The notes under the pieces: generated by a model
What the model was told of the DNA's origin: nothing
Database searches by the model: none
Seen by the model: the letters and a program-made list of their open reading frames with translations, nothing else
Shown here: one piece after another, positions 22,915 through 35,866 of the stretch
How positions within the stretch are numbered: position 1 is the first letter of the stretch
Layout: each line of letters begins with the position of its first letter
Assembly (NCBI GenBank): GCA_029582155.1
Contig: CM055901.1
Coordinates: 57,981,471 to 58,045,470 of the forward strand
Source of the DNA: Panopea generosa
Taxonomy: Eukaryota; Mollusca; Bivalvia; Adapedonta; Hiatellidae
Direction of reading: 5' to 3'
DNA: 64,000 bases
Position numbers and translations under genes: made by a program

Positions 22915-24980
22915 GGAACATGGTCATGTTCGTTATATGCCGCAACAGTTGGAGTCATGTGTGCGTGGTACACCATATTGTTCGTTATATGGCACAACAT
23001 TTGGCGTCATGTGTGTTGTTTATCATACTGTTCATTGTATGCCACAACATTTGGCGTCATGTGTGTGACACATCATACTGTTCGTTGTATGCCACAACAT
23101 TTGGCATCGTGTGTGTGGTATATCATAATGTTCGTTATATGCCACAACATTTGGCGTCGTGTGTGTGGTATATCATACTGTTCGTTGTATGCCACAACAT
23201 TTGGCGTCATGTGTGTGGTACATCATACTGTTTGTTATATGCCACAACATTTGGCGTCGTGTGTGTGGTACATCACACTGTTCGTTGTATGCCTCAACAT
23301 TTGGCGTCATGTGTGTGGCACATCATAATGTTCGTTGTATGCCACAACATTTTGTATTGTGTGTGTGGTATATCATACAGTTAGTTGAATGCCACAACAT
23401 TTGGCGTCGTGTGTATGGTATATCATACTATTCGTTGCATGCCACAACATTTGGCGTCATGTGTGTGACACATCATAATGTTCGTTGTATGCCACAACAT
23501 TTGGCATCGTGTGTGTGTGGTATATCATACTGTTCGTTATATGCCACAACATTTGGTGTCATGTGTGTGGCACATCATAATCTTCGTTGTATGCCACAAC
23601 ATTTGGCATCGTGTGTGTGGTATATCATACTGTTCGTTATATGCCACAACATTTGGTGTCATGTGTGTGGCACATCATAATCTTCGTTGTATGCCACAAC
23701 ATTTGGCATCGTGTGTGTGGTATATCATACTGTTCGTTGTATGCCACAACATTTGACGTCATGTGTGTGGCACATCATACTGTTCGTTATATGCCACAAC
23801 ATTTGGTGTCATGTGTGTGGCACATCATACTGTTCGTTGTATGCCACAACATTTGGCGTCGTGTGTGTGGTATATCATAATGTTCGTTGTATGCCACAAC
23901 ATTTGACGTCATGTGTGTGGTATATCATACTGTTCGTTGTATGCCACAAAATTTGGCGTCATGTGTGTGGCACATCATTATGTTCGTTGTATGCCACAAC
24001 AGTTGGCATCGTGTGTGTGGTACATCATAATGTTCGTTGTATGCCACAATATTTGGCATCGTTTGTGTGGTATATCATACTGTTCGTTGTATGCCACAGC
24101 ATTTGGCATCATGTGTGTGGCACATCATTACGTTCGTTGTATACCATAACAGTTGGCGTCGTGTGTGTGGTACATCATAATGTTCGTTGTATGCCACAAC
24201 ATTTGGCGTCGTGTGTGTGGTACATCATAATGTTCGTTGTATGCCACGATTTTGGCGTCGTGTGTGTGGTACATCATAATGTTCGTTGTATGCCACGATT
24301 TTGGCGTCGTGTGTGTGATACATCATAATGTTTGTTGTATGCCACAACATTTCGCGCCGTGTGTGTGGTACATCATACTGTTTGTTATATGCCACAACAG
24401 TTGGCGTCGTGTTTGTGGTATATTATAACGTTCGTTGTATGCCACAACAGTTGGCGTCGTTTGTGTGGTACATCATAATGTTCGTTGTATGCCACAATAT
24501 TTGGCATCGTTTGTGTGGTATATCATAATGTTCGTTGTATGCCACAACATTTGGCGTCATGTGTCTGGCACATCATTATGTTCGTTGTATGCCACAACAT
24601 TTGGCGCCGTGTGTCAAGTACATCATACTGTTCGTAGTATACCACAACATTTGGCGTCGTGTGTGTATTACACCATAATGTTCGTTATATACCACAGCAT
24701 TTGGCGTCGTGTGTGTATTACACCATAATGTTCGTTGTATACCACAACATTTGGCGTCGTGTATGTATTACACCATAATGTTCGTTCTATACCAAAACAT
24801 TTGGCGTCTTGTGTGTATTACACCATAATGTTCGTTATATACCACAACATTTTGCGTCGTGTGTGTATTACACCATAATGTTCGTTATATACCACAATAT
24901 TTGGCGTCGTTTGTGTGGTACAACATAATGTTCGTTATATACCACAACATTTGGCGTCGTGTGTGTGGTACAACATAATG
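22915..24980. repeat. 50-bp minisatellite array (ATGCCACAACATTTGGCGTC)
   Basis: About 41 copies of a 50-bp unit, TTCGTTGTATGCCACAACAT followed by TTGGCGTCGTGTGTGTGGTA and TATCATAATG or CATCATACTG. The 3' third (from about 24600) shares ATTACACCATAATG variants, so it is a separate amplification. The CATACTG version of the unit has no stop in any forward frame. Very long apparent frames (up to 213 codons at 23687-24328) arise for this reason and are not evidence of a protein. Confidence 0.96.
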
Positions 24981-25127
24981 CTATGGTTTTGTTTTCACGT
25001 GCGTGGCATGTGGAGATGAAAGAAGTAATGTTTCACCAATTACTAGCTTATTCAAATGATTTGTAGCTCGATGATTTCCTTCACTGGTCACGTTATTACA
25101 CTGTCATATTTTGCCTGTGTTTGACAG

Positions 25128-25259
25128 TTCGTAATATTGCAATTCCTGACATTATCCGGTGGTACATTGACTCACTATACCATGTCATTAACGCTTGGTC
25201 AGATAGACTGAGTCATTTACGCCCTGTTGGCATGCCATTGTTGAGAAGAGCGTTGTTTC
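25128..25259 (+). CDS. Candidate internal exon of an unidentified gene
   Basis: A 132-bp block between a strong acceptor (TTTTGCCTGTGTTTGACAG, ending 25127) and a consensus donor (GTAAGTAC from 25260). Read after one phase-completing base, it encodes about 43 residues: RNIAIPDIIRWYIDSLYHVI, then NAWSDRLSHLRPVGMPLLRR and ALF. It is a symmetric phase 1-1 exon with amphipathic, protein-like composition and no stops. I do not recognise the family. It stands alone between two minisatellite arrays; partner exons would have to lie beyond them. Confidence 0.5.
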
Positions 25260-25554
25260 GTAAGTACATTGTTATAATCGTTATTATATTAGTATTTAGG
25301 TATCAGTCAGATAAACAGCTATCAGTGGGGAAATAGCCGTATATAAAGTGGTGAGAACTTGTGGCCAGACCCTTTTGCCTATGATCGTATATAATTTACA
25401 TGCACGATATATAGTATAAATGGCAATAAAACATGTGTAAACTATGTACACACCATATGGAAGGATAACCTGAGCTAATGGTTTTCAAATTACGTGTTTT
25501 TCTTTTTGTCATTAAGCGCGAAGCAGTTAGTAGTTTGAAGACCTCGATCAGTTC

Positions 25555-28500
25555 ATTGATCGCTTTGGCAATGTACAAATAAAATGCAAATTATTCGCCT
25601 TGTCAATGTACAAATAAATTACAAATTACTCGGCTTTGCTGTACAAATATATTACAAATTACTCACCTTGGCCATGTACAAATAAATTACAAATTACTCG
25701 CCTTAGCCATGTACAAATAAATTACAAATTACTCGGCTTGGCTATACAAATAAATTGCAAATTATTCGCCTTGTCCATGTACAGATAAATTACAAATTAC
25801 TCGGCTTTGCTGTACAAATATATTACAAATTACTCACCTTGGCCATGTACAAATATATTACAAATTACTCACCTTGGCCATGTACAAATCAATTACAAAT
25901 TACTCGCCTTGGCCATGTACAAATAAATTACATATTACTCGGCTTGGCTGTGTACAAATATGTTACAATTTATTAGTCTTTGCCATGTACAAATAAATTA
26001 CAAATTACTCGCCTTGGTCATGTACAAATAAAATACAAATTACTCGCCTTGGCCATGTACAAATATATTACAAATTACTCGGCTTTGCTATACAAATATA
26101 TATCAAATTACTCACCTTGGCCATGTACAAATAAATAACAAATTACTCGCCTTGACCATGTACAAATAAATTACAAATTACTCGGTGTGGCTGTGTACAA
26201 ATATATTACAAATTACTTGCCTTGGCCATGTACAAATAAATTACAAATTACTCACCTTGACCATGTACAAATAAATTACAAATTATTCGCCTTGTCCATG
26301 TACAAATAAATTACAAATTACTCGGCTTGGCTATTCAAATATATTACAAATTACTCACCTTGGCCATGTACAAATAAATTACAAATTACTCGCCTTGGCC
26401 ATGTACAAATAAATTACAAATTACTCGGCTTGGCTGTGTACAAATATATTATAAATTACTCGCCTTGGCCATGTACATATAAATTACGAAATTACTCGCC
26501 TTGGTCATGTACAAATTAATCACAAACTACTCGCCTTGGCCATGTACAAATAAATTACAAATTACACGTCTTGGCCCAGTACAAATGAATAACAAATGTA
26601 CAAATGAATTACAAACTACTCGCCTTGGCCAAGTTCAAATGAATTACAAATTACTAGCCTTTGCCATGTACAAATCAATTACAAATTACTCGCCTTGGTC
26701 ATGTACAAATAAATTACAAATTACTCGCCTTGGCCATGTACAAATAAATTACAAATTACTCGGCTTGGCTATACAAATATATTACAAATTACTCACCTTG
26801 GCCATGTACAAATAAATTACAAATTACTCGCCTTGGTCATGTACAAATAAACTACAAATTACTCGGCTTGGCTGTGTACAAATATATTACAAATTACTTG
26901 CCTTGGCCATGTACAAATAAATTACAAATTATTCACCTTGGCCATGTATAAATTAATTACAAAGTATTCGCCTTGTCAATGTACAAATAAATTACAAATT
27001 ACTCGGCTTGGCTATTCAAATATATAACAAATTACTCACCTTGGCCATGTACAAATAAATTACAAATTACTCACCTTGGCCATGTTCAAATAAATTACAA
27101 ATTACTCGGCTTGGCTGTGTACAAATATATCATAAATTACTCGCCTTGGCCATGTACATATAAATTACAAATTACTAGCCTTGGTCATGTACAAATTAAT
27201 TACAAACTACTCGCCTTGGCCATGTACAAATAAATTACATATTACTCGCCTTGACCATGTACAAATAAATTTCAAATTACTAGGCTTGGCTCTGTACAAA
27301 TATATTACAAATTACTCGCCTTGTCCATGTACAAATAAATTACATATTACTCGCCTTAGTTATGTACAGATAAATCACAAATTACTCGCCTTGGCCATGT
27401 ACAAATAAATTACAAAATACTCGCCTTGGCCAAGTACACATAAATTACAACTTACTCGCCTTTGCTATGTACAAATCAATAACAAATTACTCGCCTTTGC
27501 CAAGTTCACATAAATTACAAATTACTCGGCTTTGGCCATGTACAAATCAATTACAATTACCCGCCTTGATCAAGTACAAACAAATTACAAATTACTCGCT
27601 TTGGCCATGTACAAATGAATTACAAATTACTCGCCTTGGCCATGTACAAATGAATTACAAATTACTCGCGTTGGTCAAGTACACATAAATTACAAATTAC
27701 TCGCCTCGGCCACGTACAAATGAATTACAAATTACTCGCTTTGGCCAAGTACACATAAATTACAAATTACTCGCCTTAACCATGAACAATTGAATTACAA
27801 ATTTCTCGCCTCGGCCAAGTACAAATCAATTACAAATTACTCGGCTTGGCTGTGTACAAATATATTATAAATTACTCGCCTTAGCCGTATACAAATCAAT
27901 TACAAATAACTCGCCTTGGTCACGTACAAATTAATCACAAACTACTCGCCTTGGCCATGTACAAATAAATTACAAATTACACGCCTTGGCCATGTACAAA
28001 TAAATAACAAATTACTCGGCTTGGCTGTGTACAAACATATTACAAATTACTTGCCTTGGCCATGTAAAAATAAATTACATATTACTCGCCTTGGTTATGT
28101 ACAGATAAATCACATATTACTCGCCTTGGCCATGTACAAATCAATTACAAATTACACGCCTTTGCCATGTACAAATAAATTACAAATTACGCGCCTAGGC
28201 CATGTACACATAAATTACAAAATACTCGCCTTGGCCAAGTACACATACATTACAATTTACTCGCCTTTGTTATGTACAAATCAATTACAAATTACTCGCC
28301 TTTGCCAAGTTCACATAAATTACAAATTTCTCGCTTTGGCCATGTACAAATCAATTACAAGTACCCGCCTTGCTCAAGTACAAATAAATTACAAATTACT
28401 CGCTTTGGCCATGTACAAATGAATTACAAAAAACTCGCCTTGGTCAAGTACACATAAATTACAAATTACTTGCTTTGGCCACGTACAAATGAATTACAAA

Positions 28501-28738
28501 TTACTCGCTTTGGCCAAGTACACATAAATTACAAATTACTCGCCTTAACCATGTACAAGTGAATTACAAATTTCTCGCCTCGGCCAAGTACAAATCAATT
28601 ACAAATTACTCGCCTTGGCCCAGTACAAATGAATAACAAATGTACAAATGAATTACAAACTACTCGCCTTGGCCAAGTTCAAATCAATTACAAATTACTC
28701 GCCTCGGCCAAGTTCACATAAATTACAAATTACTCGAC
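25555..28738. repeat. 35-bp minisatellite array (TACTCGCCTTGGCCATGTAC)
   Basis: About 90 copies of a 35-bp unit, ACTCGCCTTGGCCATGTAC followed by AAATAAATTACAAATT. Variant units (TCGGCTTGGCTGTGTAC, shorter CTATACAAATATATT) recur at intervals of about 700-800 bp, showing higher-order structure. Apparent frames of up to 168 codons (27916-28422) cycle through the three frames and are by-products. Confidence 0.97.
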
Positions 28739-29310
28739 TTTTGCGATACACCTGACCGTTATACAACATTCACATCGGACTGATTGTCATTTGTTTATGA
28801 CTTGTTATCATAACAATAGATGATTTCGTGATTTTACCTAAGTGGCTATCATTTTGGGGGAAATGAGGCAATCGCAGACGAACAAATAGCTGAATCCCAG
28901 GAGACAAGCGGTCCATAATACATATTAGCAACCTGACGTACGACATAAAACCTTCATAAAGTCTATATATTATTGTCGTAACATGGTTAGCTTCTCAAAT
29001 CGTTCATTATTTCATTGGCATATGTTGTTGTTCTGCGCTGTCTCTCTGAATGATCGGACTAGAGAGGTTTTAAGTTTAGAACTCAACATAAACCATGAGT
29101 GCGCGATGGCTAAAAGGTTTATAACTGAAAATCTATTTAAGTGTTGTTCTCTTTCAATAGTTAACAACGATAAATCGCTAGTTTTGGACATCTTGTGTAA
29201 TTTTCTATGAATATATGCTTACATACATAATACTGATATATTTCTTTTATAACATCCTGTTCTTTTATATATGTTCTTTCCCATTTATCTGTAGTAAAGA
29301 CTTGTATACA
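28739..29310. other. Non-coding sequence
   Basis: No recognisable gene. A 75-codon + strand frame at 28983-29210 is unassigned and lacks splice support. Confidence 0.45.
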
Positions 29311-29648
29311 TGCATATGTGTTACATCATCGTGTCGTGTTATTTGCAGTATAGCTATGATATTAAGCATATGTGTTACATCATCGTGTTGTCTTATTTAC
29401 AGTAAAGCTATAATATTAAGCATATGTGTTGCATCATCGTGTCGTGTTTTTTACAGTATAGCTATAATATTAAGCATATGTGTTACATAACCGTGTCGTG
29501 TTTTTTACAGTAAACTATGACATTAAGCATATGTGTTTCATAACCGTGTCGTGTTATTTACAGTAAACTATGACATTAAGCATATGTGTTACATAACCGT
29601 GTTGTGTTATTTACAGTAAACTATGACATTAAGCATATGTGTTTCATA
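29311..29648. repeat. About 53-57-bp tandem repeat
   Basis: Roughly six copies of GCATATGTGTTACATCATCG, TGTCGTGTTATTTACAGTA and AACTATGACATTAA. The first copies are longer, with TATAGCTATAATATTAA; the last three are nearly identical at 53 bp. Confidence 0.9.
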
Positions 29649-31929
29649 GTTGTTCCACAATATTATTAGTCTATACATGTATGTTTTCATCTCTTTATTG
29701 TAATATGTATAGCATGAGCAATATAATAATTTTATGTTTTTAATTCGAAGTAGCTAATACAAATGTTGCTATCATCATGTTAAAGTTTTCTATATAGTAC
29801 AATATAAACCTTTATATTCACTATTTCCATTATCGTTCAATGTTATTTATATGAAATATCCCTTACAATACTTTTTGTCCTGCCAATGAATGTTTAGTTT
29901 AAGACTTTTTTATTTTACTTCGTTTGTGAAACAAATATTCACAACTGAGACAATTCGCTCTAGAAGTCTTCCTTGGTATAACCAGTACAAAGCATGCAGA
30001 AAAATGTCTTGTTCATGGGCAGAACATATAACCGTTTAAGTATGTAAACAATTGTTGTTGTTGTTTTGTGTGATAGGCGGGTAAGGGATTGTGGGAGGAA
30101 CGACAGGCTTTATCGCTATTTTAACACAGTACAAAGTAATCAGTTTCACTGGTAGGTGAAGACTTCAATGTACATAACACAAAATAATGAGTTTAAAGTA
30201 TTCTCTGATGATATGAGTAATATGAGTTTTAGGTATTATATTCAAAATATTTCTCATCGTCTGTTAGCCCTCGGTGCCTTTAAAATGACCCTGAATATTC
30301 AATCAAATCAAAATATTTCTAAATATAGTTTGGTGTGATCTATTGATATTATGCTTCTGAATTAAGCGGTGCATTGTTTTATTGTGCGTTTGATCTTTCA
30401 GAAAACATATTCTGTAACGCTCAACATTTTAGAAAGTAATGTTTCTGATGATCTATTGATATCATGCATGCATGCACGCTGTGCTGCATTGTGCTGTTGA
30501 ACTTAAACAACGTCTCCCTTTTACTATTTTTATGAACTTATCGGCATTACTGTTATTATAACATTAGTATATACCATATCACATTCCTTTTAATTGAGAA
30601 ATAACTTTCTGATATATTTACTACATCTTTAATATTCACATGTTATTATTTCAAAAGTGCATGTGGTATGATATTATATACATGTTCATATCGTGTTGAG
30701 CTTTAAACAATACATGATTGAAAAGTGTATACAGTCATCTTATAAGACGATTTTTTTAATAAGATATAATACATATTAAATTTGAATATTCATATTTTGT
30801 ATAACACTGCTTTTCCTTAAGTTATATATGAACTGTTGATGTCTATTTACGTAAATAATCTAATATGATATTATTCATAAACATAAACTAATCTCATTTC
30901 ATGTTATTAATATATGTGTTGGTATAACACATGTACTAGCCTCTCATACATATATATGTGTATCTAACTATGAGCATTTCAACATATTAACACGGATAGA
31001 TTTTATTATTTTTAAAATTATATTATTAATAAATATATGTGTTTACATTTTTTCTTAAAAATATAAGTTTAGCTATTTATCTATCGTGCTATTCATGAAC
31101 ATATGTTCTCAATTTTTCACCTTAAAAGGAATTGTGTGTAGCTATTCATAAGCACTTGTTTTTAATTATTCTCTTTTCTTGTCATGTTATCCTCAAATTT
31201 TATAGAAATATTTGTTATGCTTTTCGCAATTATATGTTTTTAAATATTGTACATATTTCCATGTTATTAATACGAATGTGTTTTTTCTATTCCATTCATC
31301 ATGTTATATGTTACATTGAGTTTCAAATCAATATTGTCCTACAAATCACTTGAAAACAGTTAGCAAACACGATAATATGTATATGTAGTTTAGGTTCTTA
31401 TAGTTTTTCTTGGTTTACAATGTTTATGTTTCGGGTTAGCCGTAAATCTTTTAAAACACCATTAATTTATATGTTCAGCAATTCATATGCAGATTTATAT
31501 AAAAAATCATGTTAATGCCAAGACTCGTTTTTTATTGATATATTACTTGTGTATTCGCCAATTTTCAAAAAGAAGGCCATATGTTTGCCATATGTGTTGT
31601 TTGTATCACGGATACCGTTTAATTCAAGATGTTTGAACAGATATTTACATGTGGCATGCCCGAAAAATATATAACAGATAAAATTGGCCTGATAAATACT
31701 GTGATATACATTGAAACATATAAATCTGATGTCTTCTTTTTTCATCCTTATGTTCGTTTTATAGTAATATAAACATGTTTTATATGTGAGGATTTTCTCA
31801 ACAAATAATTCTATTACTTATTTGAAATAATGAATTTTAACAAGAGAGAACTATGTTTAACAATCATTTATATTAATAGCAGGCCTGCGTTGCTTAATTA
31901 TGTCTCAATCTACTTAAATGCTCAAACAT
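29649..31929. other. AT-rich non-coding sequence
   Basis: Very AT-rich DNA with many ATATGT motifs and a GTTGTTGTTGTT run near 30053. No gene, SINE or LINE was recognised; open frames up to 77 codons are low-complexity. Confidence 0.5.
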
Positions 31930-32862
31930 ATGTGTATATTGATAATGACGTAAAGGGGCGTTACGCACTCTGATTAAAAGTGCATGTATATTGATAATGA
32001 CGTAAAGGAGAGTTACGCACTCTGATTAAATGTGCATGTATATTGATAATGACGTAAAGGAGAGTTACGCACTCTGATTAAAAGTGCATGTATATTGATA
32101 ATGACGTAAAGGGGCGTTACGCACTCTGATTAAAAGTGCATGTATATTGATAATGACGTAAAGGGGCGTTACGCACTCTGATTAAAAGTGCATGTATATT
32201 GATAATGACGTAAAGGAGAGTTACGCACTCTGATTAAATGTGCATGTATATTGATAATGACGTAAAGAGGAGTTACGCACTCTGATTAAATGTGCATGTA
32301 TATTGATAATGGCGTTAGGGAGAGTAACGCATTCTGATTAAATGAGCATGTATATTGATAATGGCGTAAGGGAGAATAACGCACTCTGATTAAATGTGCA
32401 AGTATATTGATAATGACGTAAGAGGGAGTTACGCACTCTGATTAAATGTGCATGTATATTGATAATGGCGTAAGGGAGAGTTACGCACTCTGATTAAATG
32501 TGCAATGTATTTTGATAATGGCGTAAGGGAGAGTTACGCACTCTGATTAAATGTACATGTATATTGAAAATTGTACAAAGAAGAGTTACGCACTCTGATT
32601 AAACGTGTTTGTATATTGATAATGGTGAAAAGGAGAGTTACGCACTTTGATTAAATGTTCATGTATATTAATAATGGCCCAAAGAAGAGTTACGCACTCT
32701 GTTTAAATGTACATGCATATTGATAATGGTGTAAATGAGAGTTACGTACTCTCATTAAACGTGTATGTATATTGATAATGGAGTAAATAAGAGTTACGCG
32801 CTCTGATTAAATATATATGCATATTGATAATGTTGTAAAGAAGACATACGCACTCTGGTTAT
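31930..32862. repeat. 52-bp minisatellite array
   Basis: About 18 copies of a 52-bp unit containing ATGTATATTGATAATGACG, TAAAGGAGAGTTACGCACTC and TGATTAAA. Copies are near-identical at the left and progressively diverged to the right. Many units contain a small hairpin with GCGTAA/TTACGC or CGTAA/TTACG arms. Confidence 0.95.
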
Positions 32863-33961
32863 TTTCAGACAACCATATGTTTTGCGGGTGTACCACTAGT
32901 TAACGAAGCTGTTCAACAATATATTTGACGTGCACTTTGTATGACTCTCCCTGCGCACGAGACCAACGATTTTACATCCTTTCCGATGGATGTTTACAAA
33001 GCGCTAAATATCCGATCAGTCAACGATTTATTTAGATTTTAGTTTGTATTAATTAGAAAATATCATGAAGATGGGATGTAAATAAACAATTAAATGCGCA
33101 TAAGTAAATAAATCAACTTTTGACAACATTAACTCTTGTAATTAACTATGAAATGAAAACTTGAGGGAGATTGGCTCTATAATAGTTTATATTTTGCTTA
33201 CATCCTCTCTTTGCAATTATGTATTTGTGCATGTATCCGTATAAACACTAGATATCAAATATCATGTTTGAATTAACTGAAAGCAATTGCAATAAAAAAA
33301 ACCGTTATAATATAGGTCAGTATGATTCATATCTCATTCGACAATCGATTTGTAAATGCAAAAAAGTATAATAAAACCTTGTCTATTTGCCCAAAGTCTA
33401 TAAAATTGGTAAGTAACGGACGAGGTTTCGGAGTCTTATTATAGCGTAATATGTAACGTAGTCTTTGCAGTGTATAAGTACAAATCTGAGTTATTATTAT
33501 TATCATTATATATATATATATATATTCAATTCCTTACGGGTCCTCCAAAATAGAGTTCGCTACAAATATTTTAATAATTAAGAAGGTATTTTTTCATAAA
33601 TTAACGCCGAAAACTTCTAAATCCAAACTGGTTTAACACAAACAATGCCTGATTGAGCTACAAAGATAATACACTGGGTCGATTATAAACAAAATAATTT
33701 GATGCGAAAGATGAAACGTTGTTCCATAAATTCTTTAAAACGGCAATGTTATCAACTACTTTTGCTAAGATATTATATTTTCTCTTTTCTTTCTTCAATT
33801 CGGTGGAGATAATTATAATGTAGTCGTTTGGCCTTATCACCTGTTACTTTCTTCTCTATCGCGTCGTGGGTTTTTTTTAATGTTATATTCAAATATTCTA
33901 CCTTAGATCTCCCCTTTTTAAAGAAACCGACTACAACATGAATAACTCATTGTATCTGTAA
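32863..33961. other. Non-coding sequence with a (TA)n microsatellite
   Basis: Contains a TA run at about 33508-33526 just after TTATTATTATTATC. The remainder holds no gene I can identify. Confidence 0.5.
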
Positions 33962-34214
33962 TTGCTTGTTCGTGATTCATTATCGCTGCGTGAAGACGAC
34001 GAGCAACTGACAAATGAAACACTGGGATACACACGCATTCTATATCAGTCTGCCGTCAGTCAACGACGCAAGAAGATGGTTTGTGCGCACGTATCCGCAC
34101 ATATACACACCCGATCGCATTTCCGATCCGACGAGCTGTGAAAACGCACTGTCAGATGCGGCTACTACTGCGAATCGAATATTGGCGAACAGGCTCTACA
34201 GTGAACAGACCTGA
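33962..34214 (+). CDS. GC-richer patch with two overlapping open frames, unassigned
   Basis: Frame 1 is stop-free from 33962 to a TGA at 34139-34141 (59 codons) and reads LREDDEQLTNETLGYTRI with a basic SQRRKKM. Frame 2 runs 34014-34214 (66 codons) and includes DARRWFVRTYPHIY. Both have protein-like composition, and the patch is clearly GC-richer than its surroundings. I recognise neither family and see no decisive splice sites, although CAG dinucleotide-adjacent acceptors exist (after TATATCAG and CCGTCAG). It could be an exon, a 5' exon near a promoter, or an old coding remnant. Confidence 0.3.
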
Positions 34215-35334
34215 ACATTTTAGTTTCTCTAAAGCGACTGCTGAGTTTCGCGCAATACTTTTTGTTATGATTTGTGATATCATTTCAACTTCTTGTACAT
34301 TGACCTATAGACTTTGTAATTCTTGGAGTAATTTTGTGATCTCTGACACAGGAATGGAATAGATACACGTGACTTATAAATATAGCTTAAGTGATTATAT
34401 GATGTTTTTTTTTTCTTTTGTTTTTAATGTATAATGTGGCACATGTGCTATGAGCTTTCGAATGACATGAACAATAAATCGACATTAAATATACCAGGGT
34501 AATCATCAGAAAAAATGAAAAATAAAAAGAGAATATATCATGCAACTATCTCTTTATCTGTTGATTATAATCTGTCAGCGATGACAAAAAGGCGATAAGT
34601 TAAGGAGAACTTCCTAGCCAATATATCATATAAGTGAGAAGATCAAACTTTCGTTGACGTACAGGAGCAGTATCTGGATATTCGTCAATCTGCAGTTCTA
34701 CACCAGGATCATCAGTCAGCAAACAAGGCAAATGAGTGATATCGGAATAAGAATTAAGGATGATTTGGTTACCTTGACGACGGTAATATACAAAGATTTA
34801 TCATGAAATGAAAGTTGCTGCAAATGTTAATCATGGTTTTATAATAATACGCTATGGTTTCAGTTTTCCGGTCAGGGAATCTTGGGAAGTAGAGCATCGC
34901 GTGCAAGCTTACTCGACACGTGTTGTTTGTTCTTGGGTTTAAATGTTTTAGGATATTTTTTGTTCAATTAAATATTTTCTTTAGTAAAGATAAAGTCAGA
35001 TAACCATATTGCACTTTTTTTAATTTGTTTATTACACTTTATTAAATAAGCAATTCGATTTAAGCACAATTCAATTAAAAGGGAAATATATACTCACTAT
35101 GTCTATACATTTCCGTTTCAAGCAGTAAAACAGCTGGTGTTCTTGTGCAAGTCTGTGAGTAAACAATCGTGGAATATCTCACTGGGAGAGGTAACGGAAA
35201 TTCTCTTATAATTAATTGGAAAGTGTTACAATGTGACCAAACAATGTCATTACGCTGACCGCTACACGTATTGCTATGGTCAAAGGCTACAATATTAATG
35301 ATTTTTCACTATGATGTCATATACGCAACTCAGA

Positions 35335-35374
35335 TTGTTGATTGAAAACTCAAAGTGTTGATTGAAAACTCAAA
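35335..35374. repeat. Short tandem duplication
   Basis: GTTGATTGAAAACTCAAA occurs twice in tandem just before the 49-bp array. Confidence 0.8.
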
Positions 35375-35411
35375 CAAGATGCTATGAAAGTCAGTGTGTT
35401 TCTTTTGTTCT

Positions 35412-35866
35412 TTTATAACGATATAATTCTGGTGACAGTAAAGTGCGCTGTATAATAACATATAAAACGATACATTACTGGTGACACTTAAATGCGCTGT
35501 ATGATAAAATATATAACGATATAATTCTAGTGACACTAAAGTGCGCTGTTTGATAAAATATATAACAATATAGTACTGGTGACACTAAATTGCGCCATAT
35601 GATAAAATATATAACGATATAATTCTGGTGCCACTAAAGTGCGCTGTATGATAAAATATATAACGATATCGTATATTACTGGTGACACTAAAGTGCGCTG
35701 TATGATAAAATATATAACGAAATAATTCTGGTGACACTAAAGTGCGCTGGATGATAAAATATATAACGAAATAATTCTGGTGACACTAAAGTGCGCTGGA
35801 TGATAAAATATATAACGAAATAATTCTGGTGACACTAAAGTACGCTGTATGATAATATATAAAACG
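35412..35866. repeat. 49-bp minisatellite array
   Basis: About nine copies of TAACGATATAATTCTGGTGA, CACTAAAGTGCGCTGTATGA and TAAAATATA. Three consecutive copies at the right share AACGAAATAATTC and GCTGGATG, so they are the youngest. Confidence 0.93.

Noticed and set aside
23687-24328. A 213-codon open frame rich in Cys and His
   Set aside because: It lies wholly within the 50-bp array; the unit shifts frame each copy and has almost no stops in any forward frame, so the length is a by-product of repetition.
27916-28422. A 168-codon open frame
   Set aside because: It consists of 35-bp satellite units cycling through three frames, with no flanking exon or splice signal.
31930-32862. A CRISPR-like array (52-bp unit with a hairpin)
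   Set aside because: Units are contiguous with no unique spacers, and the context is eukaryotic; it is a minisatellite.
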